Positions 58,616-64,000 of a DNA stretch of 64,000 nucleotides are shown in pieces. Location of the stretch: assembly GCF_965363235.1 (NCBI RefSeq), contig NC_134849.1:57555122-57619121 (forward strand). The letters run 5' to 3'. Position 1 is the stretch's first letter, and each line of letters opens with the position of its first letter. The notes below the pieces were generated by a model. That model was not told the DNA's origin. It saw only the letters and a program-made list of their open reading frames with translations, and did no database searches. Source of the stretch: Mytilus galloprovincialis (Eukaryota > Mollusca > Bivalvia > Mytilida > Mytilidae). The position numbers and the translations under genes were made by a program.

Positions 58616-60846
58616 TTTGAATGACTATTTTACGAAAATTGGAATGATTTTATGCGTCAAATTTGGTTTCAAAAACAACGCACTCACGATATGAGTATAT
58701 GACACAAGCGGTTTGACTCAAATGAACCTTTTACTGCCCGAAAATCGGAAAAGAAAAACTTATCCCTAGAGTTGTGTCCCATATTCAGATGGTCGTAACT
58801 TTTACCACCAGTGATATCAATAGTTCAATAATGAATATATATTGAAAATTGTCTTTAAAAAGACATGCTAAAAGCAAAATATAGTAGAAATATAATTTGT
58901 GTGATCTGAACTGGTTGAAAGTCAGAGCATAAATGACTGAACAATTGAATAGTTATTATCAGGTGAGTTAAATGTTAATCTGAAATCCTGAACTTCATAA
59001 AATTTCTTCTTAAATTGGATACTAATTACCAACTGATTATAAGGTAATTCAATTAAATGTATTTGATGTCTCAGGTGTGAAAACTTTAATGACATGTTAT
59101 TTGGCTTGATTGGTGATTACAACAAGACTTGTGTCAAAATTAGATTAATTTGATTAAATATCATTACTTCTAATATGCATTGGTGAACTCGCTCACATAA
59201 ACATTTTGGGCTCATTGTTTTTACTTTAAAGTTTATTTTTCTTGTAAAATATTTATTTAATCTCACAAATTATTTCATTTCATGGACAGATATATTATAA
59301 AAATGAAGAGATATTAAAACTTGTGTTGATCAGTTCAATATATTTAGATAATAATATCGGCGAATGTTAATTCCCTCAGATCAACTTTTTTTTTTAAGAA
59401 CAACATTTAACATATTTGATATAAAGTTTATATTTTCATATCAAGTACTTATTGATCTCTCAGATTTCATAAATTTGATAAAATAAAAGAGATATAAACA
59501 CTTGGGTCTACCAACTTATATTAAGGCATATAACGGCGAATGTTTGTTCCGTCCGGTCATCTTTTTTTGAAGAAAAACATTTTTATTTACTATAAAGTTT
59601 ATATTTTCATATCAAGTATTTATTGATCTCGTAGATTTCTTAGTTTCGTGTAAAAATATTGTAAAACAAATAAGATATTGACACTTATTTGTATCAGTTC
59701 AATCAAGGATTTGTATAGTACAAATCCTTGGTTCAATATAATTAACGCGTACATCGGCGAATGTGAACACCGTCCGGTCAACTTTTTTTGGAGACAAACT
59801 TTTTTTTTCACTATAAAGTTTATATTGTCGTATCCAATATTTATTATTCTCACAGATTCCTGAATTTCATGATAAAATATTGTAAAACAAAAGAGATATC
59901 AACACTTGTCGTCGACCAGTTGAATATATATAGCGTATATCGGCGAGGGTGAATACCGTCCGGTCAACTTTTTTTGCAGATTTGTTTTCTTTTTTACTTT
60001 AAAAGTTATATTTTCGAGTAAAATATTATTCCATCTCACAGGTTCCTGATTTTCATGGACAAATATTGTAAAACAAAAGAGATATTAACACTTGTCGTCG
60101 ACCATTTCAATATATATATAGCGTATATCGGAGAGGGTGAATATACCGTCCGGTCAACTTTTTTTTGAGAAAAACACGTTTTTTTGCAATCAAGTTTATA
60201 TTTTCGTGTAATATATTTATAAATCTCACAGATTCCTGAGTTTCATGGACAAATATTGTAAAACAAAAGAGATATTAACACTTGTCGTCAACCAGTTGAA
60301 TATATATTTAGCGTATATTGGCGAGTGTGAATACCGTCCGGTCAACTTTTTTTGCTCAAAAATAATTATTTTTCCTCTTTTTTTTATATATTCATAAAAT
60401 ATAGTTTAATATCTTTCAGGTTTACAAATATTAAACAAATCTATCGGATAACAAAAAAGTTATGACTATTTATATGTCGTCCGGTCAACCGTCCTGTCAC
60501 TATCCGGGCAATCATCCTGTCATTAGTGCAACCCATCGCCGAGTATGTTTGCAAATTTCCGCGGATTTGCCTCTGCGGATTAAGCGTGGTATCAGAGCGA
60601 TAATATTTTATTTATGAAATTGATGAGTATAACTTTCGATAACTTTCGATAGAAAGTTAGAAATTAAATATTCATATCCGACCTCATCACTAAATTGATC
60701 ATGTTAGTCATTGGACGTCAGAGTAATCTCGGACTAATCACGTTTGTGTGTCCCATATTATTAACTTTCTCTTCCGTGTACATGAAATACCTGTTCAGTT
60801 TCCTATTGTGATGTATTTTATTCTACTATTATTTCATTGTAATAAC

Positions 60847-61480
60847 AACAAATTGCTTCGCTGAGCGCAGCTGTGTACGACCGCATATGTCCCGGGGATG
60901 AACCCTGAAAAGTTGGGACCAAAATGGACACACTATTCACGCTTGATACTGGTTTGAATTTGGATTGTAATTAAATATTTGACACATAATAGGTTTCTGC
61001 TACAGAATAACTGTAGTCAAAGAACCCCAAAAAATGGTTATACGATTTGAATTTATATACATTTTTTTGCTTTTGTGCAATGCACTATGCTTTTGCGAAT
61101 TGACCACCTCCCACCTAAATAAAACTGACCCCGTTTTTTTGCTTTGTGTAATACACTATCCTGATGAATATAACCCACCCCCCCCCCCCACCCCCCCCCA
61201 AAAAAAATAAAAAAATAAAAAATATTTGAAGAAATTTTCTTTTTAATTTCTAAAATCTGAAAATTCCCCCCCCCCCCCACAAACTCTTATTTCCTTCTCC
61301 CCTTCACAAACTATTATTTCCCCATCCCCCTTTTTTCATATACCCTTTCCCTTATTCCAAAAAAAATGATTCCCTCAAGATATAGACTAGTCAAAATCTC
61401 AATTAAAATTTCTAATAAAGTTAGCAACCATAATTACCCTTTTAAATACATCATACAAGCTAAAGTCTTAAAATATAAAA
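60847..61480 (+). mobile_element. Left-end fragment of a tandem-core (pearl-like) element
   Basis: AGCTGTGTACGACCGCATAT, then ATGAACCCTGAAAAGTTGGG and AATTTGGATTGTAATTAAAT, parallel to the first 600 bp of 17542-19627. C-runs are at 61176-61200 and 61267-61279. The core and right end are missing. Confidence 0.6.
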
Positions 61481-61733
61481 TGAAATACAAAGTCATGACT
61501 GAAATAATTATTAATTAATAGTAACTTTTAAAAATAAATTGACAGCTAATCACTTCAAGACAATTTGCTCATGAAATTTATCTGAGTATCTTATCTTAAT
61601 ATCTGTACCAGCCTTCTACGTCGTTGTTAGTTTTAGTGGGTTAGTTGTACACACACGAAACCAAATAGACTTTAGTTATCTGATAGCTAGAAGGCGGTGG
61701 TAACATGTTTTGCGGACATAACAGACGAAAAAA

Positions 61734-62935
61734 AACATGATAATAAATAATGTATTTACAAATTATACGTTAAGAATAATTAAAGTGAAACATTATTTCA
61801 AGGACAAGGACAAGGACAAGAGACAAAATAATTTTATTAACCAATCATGTTAAGATACCATGAGATGAGATGAGATGAGATGAGATGAGATGAGATGAGA
61901 TGAGATGAGATGAGATGAGATGAGATGAGATGAGATGAGATGAGATGAGATGAGATGAGATGAGATGAGATGAGATGAGATGAGATGAGATGAGATGAGA
62001 TGAGATGAAACACAAAAGACAAGAGACAAAAAGTCAAAAGACAAAAGACAAAAGACAAAGACAAAAGACAAAAGACAAAAGACAATAGACAATAGACAAA
62101 AGACAATAGACAAAAGACAAAAGACAAAAGACAAAAGACAAAAGACAAGATAAGATAATTGTATCCAACCATGGTAAGGTACGACACGATAAGAAAAGAA
62201 ACAATGAGACGAGACGAGACGAAACAAGACGAGATGAGACGAGATGGTGATAAGATAAGATAAGATAAGATTAGACTAATCACGATACGATACGGTACAA
62301 TACGATAACCCTCTTCACAAGTGGGGCGAAAATTACATGATAATAAATAATGTATTTACAAATTATACTTTAAAAGAAAGTGAAACATTATTTCAAGGAC
62401 AAGGACAAGGACAAGATATTATCATTTTATTAACCAATCATGGTAAGATACGATACGATAAGACACGACACGATAAGACACGATAAGAAAAGATACAATG
62501 AGATGAGATGAGATGAGATGAGATGAGATGAGATGAGATGAGATGAGATGAGATGAGATGAGATGAGATGAGATGAGATGAGATGAGATGAGATGAGACA
62601 CAAAAAACAAAAGACAAGAGACAAGAAACAAGAAACAAAAGACGAAAGACAATAGACAATAGACAAAAGACAATAGACAATAGACAAAAGACAAAAGACA
62701 ATAGACAAAAGACAATAGACAAAAGACAATAGACAAAAGACAATAGACAAAAGACAAAAATCAAAAGACAAAAATCAAAAGATAAGACAAGAGACAAGAG
62801 CAGGAGACAAGAGACAAGAGACAAGAGACAAGAGACAAGAGACAAAAGACAAAAGACAAAAGACAAAAGACAAAAGACAAAAGACAAGAGACAAGAGACA
62901 AAAGACAAATGATTTTTTTGAAAGTGAGGCGAGTT
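61734..62935. repeat. ~600-bp tandem duplication with pentamer and heptamer microsatellites
   Basis: ACATGATAATAAATAATGTA starts at 61734 and again at 62335. Each copy continues through AAGGACAAGGACAAGGACAA, then a pure (ATGAG)n array (61860-62007; 62498-62594), then an (ACAAAAG)n-type array (62012-62148; 62597-62907). Long Ser-His-Leu-Ile and Cys-Leu-Leu-Ser frames on the minus strand are translations of these arrays. Confidence 0.9.
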
Positions 62936-63503
62936 GGTGAAAAGAAGGGGCGAGATAATTCAGCCATGAACCCGTTCGGTCGTTTGTCGTTTCGGTCATA
63001 CACCTGCTCGGCCTTGGTTGTTTCGGTCCATTATACTTTTTTCATTCCATAGAAAGAATTAAGTGGGAAGTAGGCATTTCTTTATCCTATTTGAGAAGAC
63101 TTTCGTAATAAAGGTAATTGAAGGTGAAAATGCAGCATAAGCTTGTGCTCAGCTTGGTGCCTATAACACTCTTTCAAAACATAATGATATTTGAAATATA
63201 TTCCAAATTACAACTTCAAAGGCAAACAATGTAGACTAATTATCACAGCAATCCTAGAGTGCAAAAAAACCTAGCCTAATAGAGATGACCAGGATATTGA
63301 CGAACGAACGTACGAAAGCGTAACTTGACGAATCGTACGAAGCGGGAGCGGCAGTTTATACATATTAATGAATTAATCCGACATCAAATCGTCAAAGTGA
63401 AAGAAATTGCATGGTTCTGCATGTAGTTTAAAGAAATATTACCTGTTTATAAGTTTACTCCAATCATTAATAATTTAATGTTTGCTACAATAGAAAAAGG
63501 TAC

Positions 63504-63667
63504 CAGGGGCGGATGCAGGAATTTTCGAAAGGGGGGGGGGGTGCTAACCCAGGGCACCCAGGGCAAAGGGGGGTGCAAAACATATGTCCCGATACAAATG
63601 CATTGATCGGCAAAAATGAAGGGGGGTGCGCACCCCCGGAACCCCCCCCCCCCTGGATCCGCCACTG
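63504..63667. mobile_element. CAGTGGCGG-type MITE, inverted copy
   Basis: CAGGGGCGGATGCAGG at the left and CCTGGATCCGCCACTG at the right; the interior is the reverse complement of 16875-17034. The flanks GGTAC and TTTAC agree in 3 of 5. The surrounding 62.9-64 kb shows no gene. Confidence 0.75.
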
Positions 63668-64000
63668 TTTACAGACTGCTATTATTCAATATACCACGTC
63701 ATAGGAGGTGCATACTGGTGAGGGTCCAATCTTTGAGTACTACGGGATATAACCCTAGAAAAATTGGACCAGATCATCCAACCCACGCACACTGATGGAC
63801 CTAAAGTACATTTCAACTGGCTGAGTATCACATTATGGCTCACAAAAATAAAAAAAAATCAGACAATATAAATAAAACATCATTTTGAATTCTTGAGACA
63901 ATTACATTGTGTGACATTTGTCCAACTGCTATGGCTTCATGTAAAAATCGACAATTAAGAACAAAGTTCTTTTTTTTTTATTTTTTTAATTTCCACATTT

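Larger units (their letters stand above)
57060..60534. mobile_element. 3.5-kb Mutator-like element (non-autonomous) with 9-bp TSD
   Basis: Flanked by a perfect 9-bp duplication ATCGCCGAG (57051-57059, 60535-60543). Ends are long inverted repeats: left about 57060-57632, right about 59945-60534, both with CACTAATGACAGGA near the tip and GACAGGACGGTTGACCGGAC next. Each arm contains 188-bp subrepeats around GTTGACCGGACGG: three at the left (57252, 57440, 57628) and at least five at the right (59551 to 60336). The interior has a direct duplication (57645 and 57778) and repeated TTACGACCATC words. No transposase frame. 9-bp duplication and TIRs of several hundred bp are the marks of MULEs. Confidence 0.85.

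Noticed and set aside
61837..62908. Several 110-156 residue minus-strand ORFs (Ser-His-Leu-Ile and Cys-Leu-Leu-Ser repeats)
   Set aside because: Pure translations of (ATGAG)n and (ACAAAAG)n microsatellites; open in several frames at once.

Overview
The window looks like nuclear DNA from a marine bivalve, most likely a mussel of the genus Mytilus. It is AT-rich, its genes are split into many short exons by GT-AG introns, the coding exons resemble animal proteins, and most of the rest is densely nested molluscan-type interspersed repeats (tRNA-derived SINEs, small terminal-inverted-repeat elements, tandem-core elements). The species call is inference from repeat style and gene content; no search could be run.

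Four protein-coding genes can be assembled. (1) 591-13826, minus strand, eleven coding exons: a 512-residue PLP-dependent acidic amino-acid decarboxylase of the CSAD/GADL1 type, which fits taurine or hypotaurine synthesis. (2) 28010-37158, minus strand, three exons: a 118-residue secreted pre-propeptide with an eight-cysteine knottin-like C-terminus. Its exons are too short to stand out as ORFs. (3) 38939-45921, plus strand, six exons: a 193-residue FKBP11-like single-pass ER membrane protein with a C-terminal dilysine signal. (4) 53955-56922, minus strand, two exons: a 213-residue GOSR2/membrin Golgi SNARE.

Layout: the decarboxylase fills 0.6-13.8 kb, with repeats in nearly every large intron. 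From 13.8 to 28 kb is intergenic or 5' non-coding sequence with a 2-kb tandem-core element and many small elements. From 28 to 37 kb is the knottin-like gene, whose introns hold nested transposons. It is divergent (head to head) with the FKBP gene, about 1.8 kb apart. The FKBP gene and GOSR2 converge across about 8 kb of repeats. The region upstream of GOSR2 was hit by a 3.5-kb Mutator-like element, identified by a perfect 9-bp target duplication, only about 140 bp from the start codon. The last 3.5 kb is repeats and microsatellites with no gene.

Genes 3 and 4 both act in the early secretory pathway (ER folding, ER-Golgi fusion), and both upstream regions contain an ACGTG core of the UPR type. 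The linkage may be chance. The most novel items are the knottin-like gene, the Mutator-like insertion with its internal repeat arrays, a 304-bp almost perfect palindrome, and a small-element family that makes 5-bp target duplications.
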